From: Gammaproteobacteria bacterium
GTDB taxonomy: Bacteria; Pseudomonadota; Gammaproteobacteria; UBA6429; Thiohalophilaceae
NCBI GenBank assembly: GCA_013152045.1
Contig: JAADGZ010000184.1
Span: 1-6,584, forward strand
Direction of reading: 5' to 3'
Length of the DNA stretch: 6,584 nt
Shown here: positions 1-5,183 of the stretch, piece after piece
How positions within the stretch are numbered: the first letter of the stretch is position 1
How the letters are laid out: the number at the start of each line of letters is the position of its first letter
The notes under the pieces: generated by a model
The model's database searches: none
Told to the model about the DNA's origin: nothing
The model's input: the letters and a program-made list of their open reading frames with translations, nothing else
Translations under genes and position numbers: made by a program

Positions 1-32
1 TGCGTCTTAGCGCCTCTGCGTTCTCCGCGTTA
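1..32. repeat. Degenerate ~9-base periodic repeat downstream of mlaB (cut by window edge)
   Basis: Read on the minus strand, the stretch after mlaB contains successive words ACGCGGAGA, ACGCAGAGG, CGCTAAG and ACGCA, a degenerate period of about nine bases. It is non-coding and continues past the window edge, so its full length is unknown. From memory, similar CGCAGAG-type words are scattered between genes in many environmental proteobacterial genomes; no function is established. I see no hairpin plus T-run here that would serve as the mla operon terminator. Confidence 0.5.
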
Positions 33-52
33 ATTATCCACGGTCTATCATT

Positions 53-349
53 TCACTGCAGAAAGTCCGTCAGCCCGCTGATTTGGGCCATATGCTGCAT
101 CTGTTCCGGCAAAGCTTCAAAACACAGGCTGCCCTGCTGCAGACGCATGAGGCGGCGGCATTCCACCAGCAACGCTAATCCGGCGCTGTCGCTGCGACTG
201 ACGCCCTCAAGGTTGATACAGATCTTCTCACCTGGATGCTGTTGCAATCGAGTCTTTAACTGGAGCAGGAGATCCGGCACCGTTTCCCGGTTCAGATCAC
301 CGGAAATTTTCAGGCTATGGCCTTCTTCCTGCAACTCTGCAGTGCTCAT
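53..349 (-). CDS. mlaB: MlaB, STAS-domain subunit of the MlaFEDB phospholipid transporter
   Basis: This is a 98-residue cytoplasmic STAS-domain protein, close to the size of E. coli MlaB. Known role: MlaB binds the MlaF ATPase and is needed for assembly and activity of the inner-membrane MlaFEDB complex. The STAS signature is visible at residues 51-63 (S-R-S-D-S-A-G-L-A-L-L-V-E), with Asp54-Ser55 where anti-sigma-antagonist-type STAS proteins carry D-S/T; Ser55 corresponds to Thr52 of E. coli MlaB by my alignment. The start ATG overlaps the mlaC stop in an ATGA arrangement, so translation is probably coupled, and an AAAAGG purine run abuts the ATG. It is the last gene of the mla operon. The protein alone could be any small STAS protein; position after mlaC makes MlaB nearly certain. 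Confidence 0.93.
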   Translation of the reverse strand: MSTAELQEEGHSLKISGDLNRETVPDLLLQLKTRLQQHPGEKICINLEGVSRSDSAGLALLVECRRLMRLQQGSLCFEALPEQMQHMAQISGLTDFLQ

Positions 350-966
350 CCTTTTGCTTTCTCATTGTGTTTTTGCAACCGCGCGATCAGGGCATCCAGT
401 CCCTGCTGTTTAACCTCGGCAGCAAACGAAGTACGGTAATTGGTGATCAAAGAAATCCCGTCCACCGTTACGTCATACACTTTCCAGCCCTTTTTCTTCA
501 GATGCAGCCGGTAGTTGATAATCACCGGCTGCTTGCCCGGCTGCAGCACTTCCATGCGCACCGTGGCATATTTGTCACCTGCTTTGAGTTTTGCCGGCAA
601 AACATGAATTTCCTGGCTAGTATATTCCAGCAACGCCACCGCATAAGTACGCACCATCAACGTACGAAAAGCCCGCACAAAGCCCAGCTTCTGCTTGCGC
701 GTGGCTTTTTTCCAGTTGCGTGCCAGCACTGAACGGGACATACGAATAAAATCAAAATTTGGCAGAACAATATCACTAACCAGACCATAGACTACGGCTG
801 GATCCTGTTTCAGTTCCTTACTGTGTTCCTTCAGCGCCGCTAGCATTTCTTCGGTGGTATTTTTTATCAACAGATCTGGCGCCATTGGCGCGGCCTGGGC
901 CAGATTAACACTCCCCAGCAATAAGAATAACGGCAGAATCAAAGCATAAAAACGTTGTCTTATCAT
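346..966 (-). CDS. mlaC: MlaC, periplasmic phospholipid-binding carrier (Ttg2D family)
   Basis: A 206-residue protein of the MlaC/Ttg2D family, close to the 211 residues of E. coli MlaC. It carries phospholipid through the periplasm between the MlaA outer-membrane complex and the MlaFEDB inner-membrane complex. A Sec signal peptide is clear: Arg3 and Arg5, a hydrophobic core at about residues 7-20, and an A-Q-A cleavage site predicting a mature protein from Ala26. The mature part shows family features such as the Y-G-L-V-S-D-I-V-L-P-N-F-D-F segment near residues 60-73 and a lysine-rich C-terminal half with the K-V-Y-D-V-T-V-D-G-I-S-L stretch. The start ATG shares an ATGA with the mlaD stop, and a GGAAAAG purine run lies just upstream inside mlaD. 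The stop likewise overlaps the mlaB start. Confidence 0.95.
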   Translation of the reverse strand: MIRQRFYALILPLFLLLGSVNLAQAAPMAPDLLIKNTTEEMLAALKEHSKELKQDPAVVYGLVSDIVLPNFDFIRMSRSVLARNWKKATRKQKLGFVRAFRTLMVRTYAVALLEYTSQEIHVLPAKLKAGDKYATVRMEVLQPGKQPVIINYRLHLKKKGWKVYDVTVDGISLITNYRTSFAAEVKQQGLDALIARLQKHNEKAKG

Positions 967-1526
967 TTTTTCTTTTCCACGTTACTTTCACTAAGAAATT
1001 TGGAAACGAACTGACCAATCAATTTTTCCAGGACCATTGAGCTTTGGGTCAGGGTAATAACGGAACCGTTATGCAGCACGTTACTAGCACCATTACTCTT
1101 GCAATCGGCTGGATTAAACGTGCTGCCATCCAGTTCGGCTTCCAGTGCCAGATCCTCACAGTGGTTAGATCCCGCACCCGCTTCTAGCCCGACGTATTTT
1201 TCCCCCAGCAGACCGGCAGTATAAATACTCGCCGAGGTATCCTCCGGCAAGCTGGTGTGACCCTTGCCCAGGCGCAGGGTCACAATAGCTTCAAATGTTT
1301 TATCGTCAAAACGGATGTCTTTCACCCGGCCAATACGTACCCCGGCCATAGTCACCGGCGAACGCACCTTTAAACCGCTGGCATCTTCGAAACGCGCAAT
1401 GACATCAAAACCATCGGCATTACTATAAGTATTCAGGTTACTGACCTGCATGGCCAGCATAAACAGGGCGGCCATGCCGGCGGCGACAAAAATGCCAACC
1501 CAAATTTCTGTCATACGCGAAGTCAT
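963..1526 (-). CDS. mlaD: MlaD, MCE-domain substrate-binding subunit of MlaFEDB, with a cysteine-containing insert
   Basis: A 187-residue inner-membrane anchored MCE protein. Known role: MlaD forms a hexameric ring on the periplasmic face of MlaE with a central hydrophobic pore for phospholipid. One N-terminal membrane helix covers about residues 8-28, followed by a single MCE domain at about residues 38-118 with the typical G-L-K-V-R-S-P-V-T-M-A-G-V-R-I-G and G-L-L-G-E-K-Y-V-G-L segments. The C-terminal helix region (S-S-M-V-L-E-K-L-I-G-Q-F, residues 162-173) matches E. coli MlaD. Between domain and helix, residues 119-150 form a segment longer than I recall in E. coli or Pseudomonas MlaD, with Cys123 and Cys142, which could form a disulfide in the periplasm. 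The E. coli-type long C-terminal tail is replaced by a short Lys-rich end. The start at 1526 is preferred over Met5 because of its strong Shine-Dalgarno. Confidence 0.95.
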   Translation of the reverse strand: MTSRMTEIWVGIFVAAGMAALFMLAMQVSNLNTYSNADGFDVIARFEDASGLKVRSPVTMAGVRIGRVKDIRFDDKTFEAIVTLRLGKGHTSLPEDTSASIYTAGLLGEKYVGLEAGAGSNHCEDLALEAELDGSTFNPADCKSNGASNVLHNGSVITLTQSSMVLEKLIGQFVSKFLSESNVEKKK

Positions 1527-1534
1527 GGTTTTTT

Positions 1535-1541
1535 CTCCCTT
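1535..1541 (-). promoter_or_regulatory. Shine-Dalgarno of mlaD
   Basis: AAGGGAG on the minus strand lies 8 bases before the ATG at 1526. It fixes that ATG rather than the in-frame Met codon four codons later. It is the strongest ribosome-binding site noticed in the window, consistent with mlaD being the one gene of the operon that cannot rely on overlap with its upstream neighbour. Confidence 0.75.
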
Positions 1542-1615
1542 AATCTAAACGCACACATACTAAAAATATCCGATCTGTTTTTTCATGGCCGTTAATCTGT
1601 CAGGCGTTAGCGCCG

Positions 1616-2395
1616 TTAGCTGCCAAACATCAAGGCCGTAAGAATAAAGTCCAGCCCCAGCACCGCCAGTGATGAATGTACGACCGTGCGGGTGGTGGCA
1701 CGGCTGACCCCCTCCGAAGTAGGCACTGCATCGTTACCTTCAAAAATAGCGATCCAGGTGACCACGATGCCGAAGACGAAACTCTTAATCACACCATTAA
1801 GAATATCTTTATACAGGTCAACATTGGCCTGCATCTGTGACCAGTAGGCGCCATCATCAACACCGAGCAAGCCAACACCAACAAAATAACCACCAATCAC
1901 GCCGACCGCGCTAAAAATAGCGGCTAACAGAGGCATGGAAATCACCCCGGCCCAGAAACGCGGCGCTAATACCCGGCGCACCGGATCCACGGCCATCATT
2001 TCCATTGCGGATAATTGCTCGGTCGCCTTCATTAGGCCAATCTCGGCGGTCAACGCCGAACCCGCGCGGCCGGCAAACAACAGCGCGCTGACCACCGGAC
2101 CCAACTCGCGCACCAGCGACAGTGATACCACCACGCCCAGGGATTCCTCGGCGCCAAAATCTACCAGCGTATTATAGCCCTGCAGGCCCAGCACCATACC
2201 GACAAACAGGCCGGATACCAGAATAATCAGCAGCGACAGCACACCTACCGAAAAGACCTGTTTAATAACCAGACCGAAACGCGGCAACAGGGTATGAGAA
2301 CCGGACAAAATCTGCAGCAGCAAAAGATGCCCGCGCCCCAGACGCTGAAAAAAATCCAGCGCCGTGCGTCCCAAACCTTGCAGCATAGTCAGCAT
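1616..2395 (-). CDS. mlaE: MlaE, permease subunit of the MlaFEDB phospholipid ABC transporter
   Basis: A 259-residue integral membrane protein, the same size as E. coli MlaE (260). It is the transmembrane subunit of the complex and works as a dimer that couples MlaF ATP hydrolysis to phospholipid movement through the MlaD ring. An amphipathic N-terminal region (residues 1-40) precedes membrane segments at roughly 48-72, 88-108, 147-178, 200-220 and 241-258. The family hallmark runs through residues 97-140: E-L-G-P-V-V, A-G-R-A-G-S-A, E-I-G-x-M-K-x-T-E-Q and M-A-V-D-P-V-R-R, the segment that includes the coupling helix contacting MlaF. The ATG overlaps the mlaF stop by one base (TGATG), so the two are probably translationally coupled. 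A second in-frame Met at codon 4 is a possible alternative start. Confidence 0.96.
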   Translation of the reverse strand: MLTMLQGLGRTALDFFQRLGRGHLLLLQILSGSHTLLPRFGLVIKQVFSVGVLSLLIILVSGLFVGMVLGLQGYNTLVDFGAEESLGVVVSLSLVRELGPVVSALLFAGRAGSALTAEIGLMKATEQLSAMEMMAVDPVRRVLAPRFWAGVISMPLLAAIFSAVGVIGGYFVGVGLLGVDDGAYWSQMQANVDLYKDILNGVIKSFVFGIVVTWIAIFEGNDAVPTSEGVSRATTRTVVHSSLAVLGLDFILTALMFGS

Positions 2396-3231
2396 CAGTT
2401 TGCGCCCCCTGCCGGCAGGTCCAGCATGTCTTCGGTAAAATCACGCGCGGGATAGTGAAACGGCACTGGCCCATCAGGCTCGCCCTGCAGAAACTGCTGC
2501 GCCCATTCTGACTCGGATGCATACAGATCTTCCGTGGTTCCCTCGGCCACCACCTTGCCGCCAGACAATAAATAAATATAGTCGGCGATCGCCGCTGTTT
2601 CCTGAATGTCGTGGGAGACAATGATGCTGCTCAAACCCAGGGCATCATTAAGGGAACGAATCAGACGCACCAGCACCCCCATAGAGATGGGATCCTGGCC
2701 AGTGAAGGGTTCGTCATACATCATTATCATGGGATCCATCACCACGGCGCGTGCCAGCGCCACGCGCCGTGACATACCGCCCGATAACTCACTGGGCATC
2801 AGATCCCGTGCGCCGCGCAGGCCCACCGCTTCTAGCTTCATTAGCACCAGGGTACGAATCAGACGTGGTGATAGGCGGGTATGTTCGCGCAGGGGAAAGG
2901 CCACATTATCGAAGACATTGATATCGGTGAGCAATGCACCATTCTGAAACAGCATGCCCATGCGTTTACGTAACTGATAAAGCTTACTGTGTCCCAGCTT
3001 GGGGACGGACTGACCGTCCACCTCGACCGTGCCTGCATCCGGGTGCAACTGGCCGCCAATGAGCCGCAACAGGGTGGTTTTGCCGGTACCACTGGGACCC
3101 ATGATCGCGGTTACCTTGCCGCGCTGGATATCTAAATTGATACCGTCAAAAATTTTGTGCGCACCGCGAGAAAAACTCAGGTTACGGATTTTTACCAGGG
3201 GAGGTTCAAGCAGAGAATTATTATCAGTCAT
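2395..3231 (-). CDS. mlaF: MlaF, ATPase subunit of the MlaFEDB phospholipid transporter
   Basis: A 278-residue ABC ATPase that powers phospholipid transport in the inner-membrane Mla complex. With the start at 3231, the Walker A motif G-P-S-G-T-G-K-T-T is at residues 45-53, the Q-loop Gln at 96, the signature L-S-G-G-M at 149-153, Walker B with catalytic Glu at 169-175 (D-E-P), the D-loop G-Q-D at 178-180 and the switch His at 207. Signature Met in place of Gln and the G-P-V-P-F-H-Y-P tail near residues 254-261 are typical of MlaF; in E. coli the tail contributes to subunit contacts. The open frame extends 29 codons upstream, but that extension is translated from the GATACAAG-type spacer repeat and has no family counterpart. 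The internal ATG gives a length near E. coli MlaF (269). It is the first gene of the mla operon. Confidence 0.96.
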   Translation of the reverse strand: MTDNNSLLEPPLVKIRNLSFSRGAHKIFDGINLDIQRGKVTAIMGPSGTGKTTLLRLIGGQLHPDAGTVEVDGQSVPKLGHSKLYQLRKRMGMLFQNGALLTDINVFDNVAFPLREHTRLSPRLIRTLVLMKLEAVGLRGARDLMPSELSGGMSRRVALARAVVMDPMIMMYDEPFTGQDPISMGVLVRLIRSLNDALGLSSIIVSHDIQETAAIADYIYLLSGGKVVAEGTTEDLYASESEWAQQFLQGEPDGPVPFHYPARDFTEDMLDLPAGGAN

Positions 3232-3265
3232 GAAAATCCATATTTGTATTTCCGGGCATGGCGCA

Positions 3266-3297
3266 AAGATACAGGATACAGGAGGCAAGATACAAGG
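3266..3297. repeat. GATACAAG-type degenerate word repeat upstream of mlaF
   Basis: The plus strand reads AAGATACAG, GATACAGG, AGGCAAGATACAAGG: three near-copies of (AA)GATACARG within 32 bases, in the 108-base spacer between mlaF and the DUF72-like gene. Related words recur upstream of mlaA (4148-4222), partly in inverted orientation. On the minus strand the words give TTGTAT and TATCTT with an 18-base spacing, a weak promoter-like pair, but the match is too poor to call a mla promoter. Confidence 0.6.
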
Positions 3298-3339
3298 GCA
3301 GATGAACGCGAAGAGCAACTCGAAGACAGAATCTAAACG

Positions 3340-3912
3340 TTACAATAAGCCCAACAGGGTTTCGGCATTGCGCAACAGCTCAATCTCTGGCGGCTCGCCT
3401 TCCACAATCACCCGCACAGGGGATGAAGCCGACAAGCGCAGGGCTGACTCCAGCAATACCCGCAATTCTTTCAAACTTGTGCCGTCAGACACGCTGATCA
3501 AACCGTTTGTTTCACTCGCCAGAGTCCCCTCAAAATAACAGGGAATGGTTTCCGGCAAGCTGGAACGACAATGAACGAGCAGCGGTTCCTGTTGCGCCGG
3601 AATAATCACCCCGGCACACTGACGATCCAACTGCTGAATTCTGTCGATAAACTGGCCGAACAAATTTTCTGTTGGCGCCAAAACAGGCAACTCAATCAGA
3701 AACTGAAAGTCCTCTGGGCATTCCTTTTGCAGATCAGCCATATCCTCAATCTGCATCCATTCCTGCTCGCGGATTACGACCATAGAAAATTCATTGCTAT
3801 AATAAGCTAGTTGCCAGTCTTGCGGCAGATCATCCGGATAGAAATTATGCTGCCAACCAGAATGTAACCAACCACGGGAACCAATCAGCACGTTATCTAG
3901 GTTTTCTGCCAT
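3340..3912 (-). CDS. Shortened DUF72/YecE-like protein of unknown function
   Basis: A 190-residue soluble protein with no signal peptide or membrane segment. The N-terminus resembles the DUF72 (YecE) TIM-barrel-like family: I-G-S-R-G-W-x6-W-x3-F-Y-P-x2-L-P at residues 10-30, a Y-Y-S-N-E-F segment at 37-42, then P-E-D-F-Q-F-x3-L-P at 67-76, which lines up with D-D-F-R-F-x3-F-P of E. coli YecE. The C-terminus R-N-A-E-T-L-x2-L-L (181-190) resembles the N-A-x2-L-x2-L-L end of the family. DUF72 proteins usually have about 240-280 residues, so the middle is shortened, and the usual V-E-x-N motif after the Y-x3-F segment reads V-V-I-R here, so any ancestral activity may be lost. The biochemical role of DUF72 is not established. 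I prefer the ATG at 3912, preceded by AGGG at 6 bases; the in-frame ATG at 3927 lacks such a site. It may be co-transcribed with mlaF across the 108-base spacer. Confidence 0.75.
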   Translation of the reverse strand: MAENLDNVLIGSRGWLHSGWQHNFYPDDLPQDWQLAYYSNEFSMVVIREQEWMQIEDMADLQKECPEDFQFLIELPVLAPTENLFGQFIDRIQQLDRQCAGVIIPAQQEPLLVHCRSSLPETIPCYFEGTLASETNGLISVSDGTSLKELRVLLESALRLSASSPVRVIVEGEPPEIELLRNAETLLGLL

Positions 3913-3918
3913 ACTATG

Positions 3919-3922
3919 CCCT
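3919..3922 (-). promoter_or_regulatory. Shine-Dalgarno deciding the start of the DUF72-like gene
   Basis: AGGG on the minus strand ends 6 bases before the ATG at 3912. The alternative upstream ATG at 3927 has only a GG nearby, so translation from 3912 is favoured. It also places the family's first conserved motif within ten residues of the start, as is usual for DUF72 proteins. Confidence 0.5.
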
Positions 3923-3950
3923 GTCATTCGGAACCAATAATTTACCCCTA

Positions 3951-4136
3951 ATGAGCAATGTCCTGCAATTTAAAAAAATCCGCCCAAAAGACCAACACCG
4001 GGGCAAAACACTATGCAAAAGTGGTTTTCATAAATGGGAGATAGCCAACGAACATCCTTTCGGGGTTAAATCAGGTAAGCTGATCAGTCGTTATCGCTGT
4101 CAGCGTTGCGGCAAGATTAAAACCGAGGCGAAATAA
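3951..4136 (+). CDS. Small putative zinc-ribbon protein, conserved hypothetical type
   Basis: A basic 61-residue protein. Potential metal ligands are Cys22 and His27 (C-x4-H, followed by K-W) and Cys50 and Cys53 (C-x2-C-G-K), spaced like a small zinc ribbon with two knuckles on either side of a beta-strand-rich stretch. Short proteins starting M-S-N-V-x-Q-F and carrying C-x4-H-x-W plus C-x2-C are, from memory, widespread in gammaproteobacteria as uncharacterised proteins, which supports a real gene. It is divergent from the DUF72-like gene with only 38 bases between starts. No Shine-Dalgarno precedes the ATG; an AATAAT at 3936-3941 could be a -10 box that would give an almost leaderless transcript, but no -35 is seen. 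Function is unknown; nucleic-acid or protein binding is possible from the fold type only. Confidence 0.72.
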   Translation: MSNVLQFKKIRPKDQHRGKTLCKSGFHKWEIANEHPFGVKSGKLISRYRCQRCGKIKTEAK

Positions 4137-4147
4137 AATCAGTACCT

Positions 4148-4222
4148 AAAGATACAAGCAAAAAAATTTTAAACCGTCCAGCATTTTGAACCTTGTATAT
4201 TGAACCTTTTATCTTGTATCGT
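4148..4222. repeat. GATACAAG / TTGAACCTT word repeats upstream of mlaA
   Basis: The spacer between the zinc-ribbon gene and mlaA contains AAAGATACAAG (4148-4158), then two direct copies of TTGAACCTT-x-TAT (4186-4199 and 4200-4213), and CTTGTATC (inverted GATACAAG) at 4213-4220. Within it TTGAAC (4201-4205 region) with TACATT (4222-4227) at 16 bases is a weak promoter-like pair for mlaA. The same words occur in the mlaF upstream spacer, so the DUF72-like/zinc-ribbon pair is bracketed by related repeats. Confidence 0.55.
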
Positions 4223-4253
4223 ACATTCAAATAATAATCATGTACCAAGCACC

Positions 4254-5066
4254 ATGACCCTAAACCTATCTTTTATTAAATTTTGCCAGTTCTTCATTCT
4301 GCTAACAGGCATCGTGCTTGCCAGCGGTTGCGCCAGCGTACCCGGTCCAGCGGATGAACACGATCCCTTTGAGTCCTATAACCGGGCCATTTATAAGTTC
4401 AACACGACCGTGGACGAGGCAGCCATTCGCCCTGCGGCCCAAGCCTATGCAGACTATACCCCGAACTTCATCCAGAGCGGTGTCTCCAATTTTTTTAGCA
4501 ACCTGTCCGATGTCGTCGTGCTGGTCAATGATCTGCTGCAATTCAAGATTGAACAGGCTGGTTCAGACTTTTACCGCATTTTCGTCAATTCCACGCTTGG
4601 CGTCTTTGGCCTATTTGACCCCGCTACCCATGTTGGCCTGACTAAACACAAAGAAGACTTCGGACAAACCTTGGCAACCTGGGGAGTACCGAGTGGCCCT
4701 TATTTTATGCTTCCCTTTATTGGCCCCAGCACCATTCGTGGCACAGCTGGCCTAACCGTCGATATTTATACCCATCCTCTGTTTTATTATTCTGATAGCA
4801 ACGTCGCCTGGGGACTGGCAGGACTGGCCTATCTCGACCAACGAGCCGAACTGCTAGGTGCCTCCCGAGTCCTCGACCAGGCCGCGCTCGACCCTTATAT
4901 TTTCACCCGTGAAGCTTATCTGCAACATCGCCGCAATCTGATCTATGACGGCAATCCTCCCGTTGAAGAAGATCAACAGGACAACAGCGCTGATGATGCC
5001 GATGCTGATCTGGAACTGGAGCTGGAACTCGAAAAGGATACACCAAAGACGACCACCACTCCGTGA
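4254..5066 (+). CDS. mlaA: MlaA (VacJ), outer-membrane phospholipid-removing lipoprotein
   Basis: A 270-residue lipoprotein. MlaA sits in the outer membrane, usually with porins, and removes phospholipid from the outer leaflet for delivery to MlaC. With the start at 4254, a hydrophobic signal segment (about residues 8-23) leads to L-A-S-G-C, predicting lipidation at Cys26. Family motifs follow: D-P-F-E-S-Y-N-R near 36-43, Y-K-F-N near 46-49, R-P near 58, a Y-x-P segment, G-V-x-N-F-F-x-N-L near 76-84, F-x-N-S-x-L-G-x-x-G-x-F-D in the middle, F-G-Q-T-L-x-x-W-G-V-x-x-G-P-Y and L-P-F-x-G-P-S, and D-P-Y-x-F-x-R-E-A-Y near the end. A repetitive acidic tail (residues 236-270, with L-E repeats and a T-T-T-T-P end) goes beyond the conserved domain. 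An open frame from a TTG at 4200 adds 18 residues made of repeat sequence before the signal peptide and is less likely. No clear Shine-Dalgarno is seen. Confidence 0.95.
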   Translation: MTLNLSFIKFCQFFILLTGIVLASGCASVPGPADEHDPFESYNRAIYKFNTTVDEAAIRPAAQAYADYTPNFIQSGVSNFFSNLSDVVVLVNDLLQFKIEQAGSDFYRIFVNSTLGVFGLFDPATHVGLTKHKEDFGQTLATWGVPSGPYFMLPFIGPSTIRGTAGLTVDIYTHPLFYYSDSNVAWGLAGLAYLDQRAELLGASRVLDQAALDPYIFTREAYLQHRRNLIYDGNPPVEEDQQDNSADDADADLELELELEKDTPKTTTTP

Positions 5067-5068
5067 TG

Positions 5069-5134
5069 CTGGCTAGTGGCTAGCTAAAGTCATACCCCTG
5101 GTCCAGATTTTTACTGGCTACCAACCGCTAGCTA
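5069..5134. repeat. TAGCTA/GGCTAG-type repeat spacer after mlaA, with a small hairpin
   Basis: Two near-copies of CTGGCTA-x(3-6)-GCTAGCTA lie at 5069-5086 and 5114-5134. The first contains a perfect inverted repeat GCTAG-TGG-CTAGC (5072-5084), and the two copies are also imperfectly complementary to each other. There is no T-run directly after the small hairpin; the nearest T-run (TTTTT, 5108-5112) lies 23 bases further on, so I do not call a terminator. The unit differs from the GATACAAG words in the other spacers. Confidence 0.6.
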
Positions 5135-5183
5135 CTGTTTAACTCACTACTCGCTAAGCAAATTTACAGTTACTATTCACCTT

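Noticed and set aside
1560..1586. 8-codon mini-ORF (M-K-K-Q-I-G-Y-F) on the minus strand in the mlaE-mlaD gap
   Set aside because: No Shine-Dalgarno precedes it and a frame this short is expected by chance; without conservation data it cannot be called a leader peptide.
3266..3297. Promoter for the mla operon within the GATACAAG repeat (TTGTAT/TATCTT, minus strand)
   Set aside because: Only three and four of six bases match consensus, and the hexamers are simply repeat units, so a chance match is likely.
3266..3297. CRISPR-like or phage attachment repeat
   Set aside because: Units are short, imperfect and adjacent, with no regular spacers, no tRNA and no integrase or cas gene nearby.
3232..3318. 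29-codon N-terminal extension of mlaF
   Set aside because: It is translated from the spacer repeat on the minus strand, has no MlaF family counterpart, and the ATG at 3231 gives the normal family length.
4200..4253. 18-codon upstream extension of mlaA from a TTG codon
   Set aside because: It comes from the TTGAACCTT repeat and would bury the lipoprotein signal peptide behind an atypical N-terminus; the ATG at 4254 gives a normal signal peptide.
5072..5112. Possible terminator after mlaA
   Set aside because: The 5-bp stem GCTAG-TGG-CTAGC is not followed directly by a T-run; the only T-run nearby is 23 bases away, and the stem is part of the repeat pattern.
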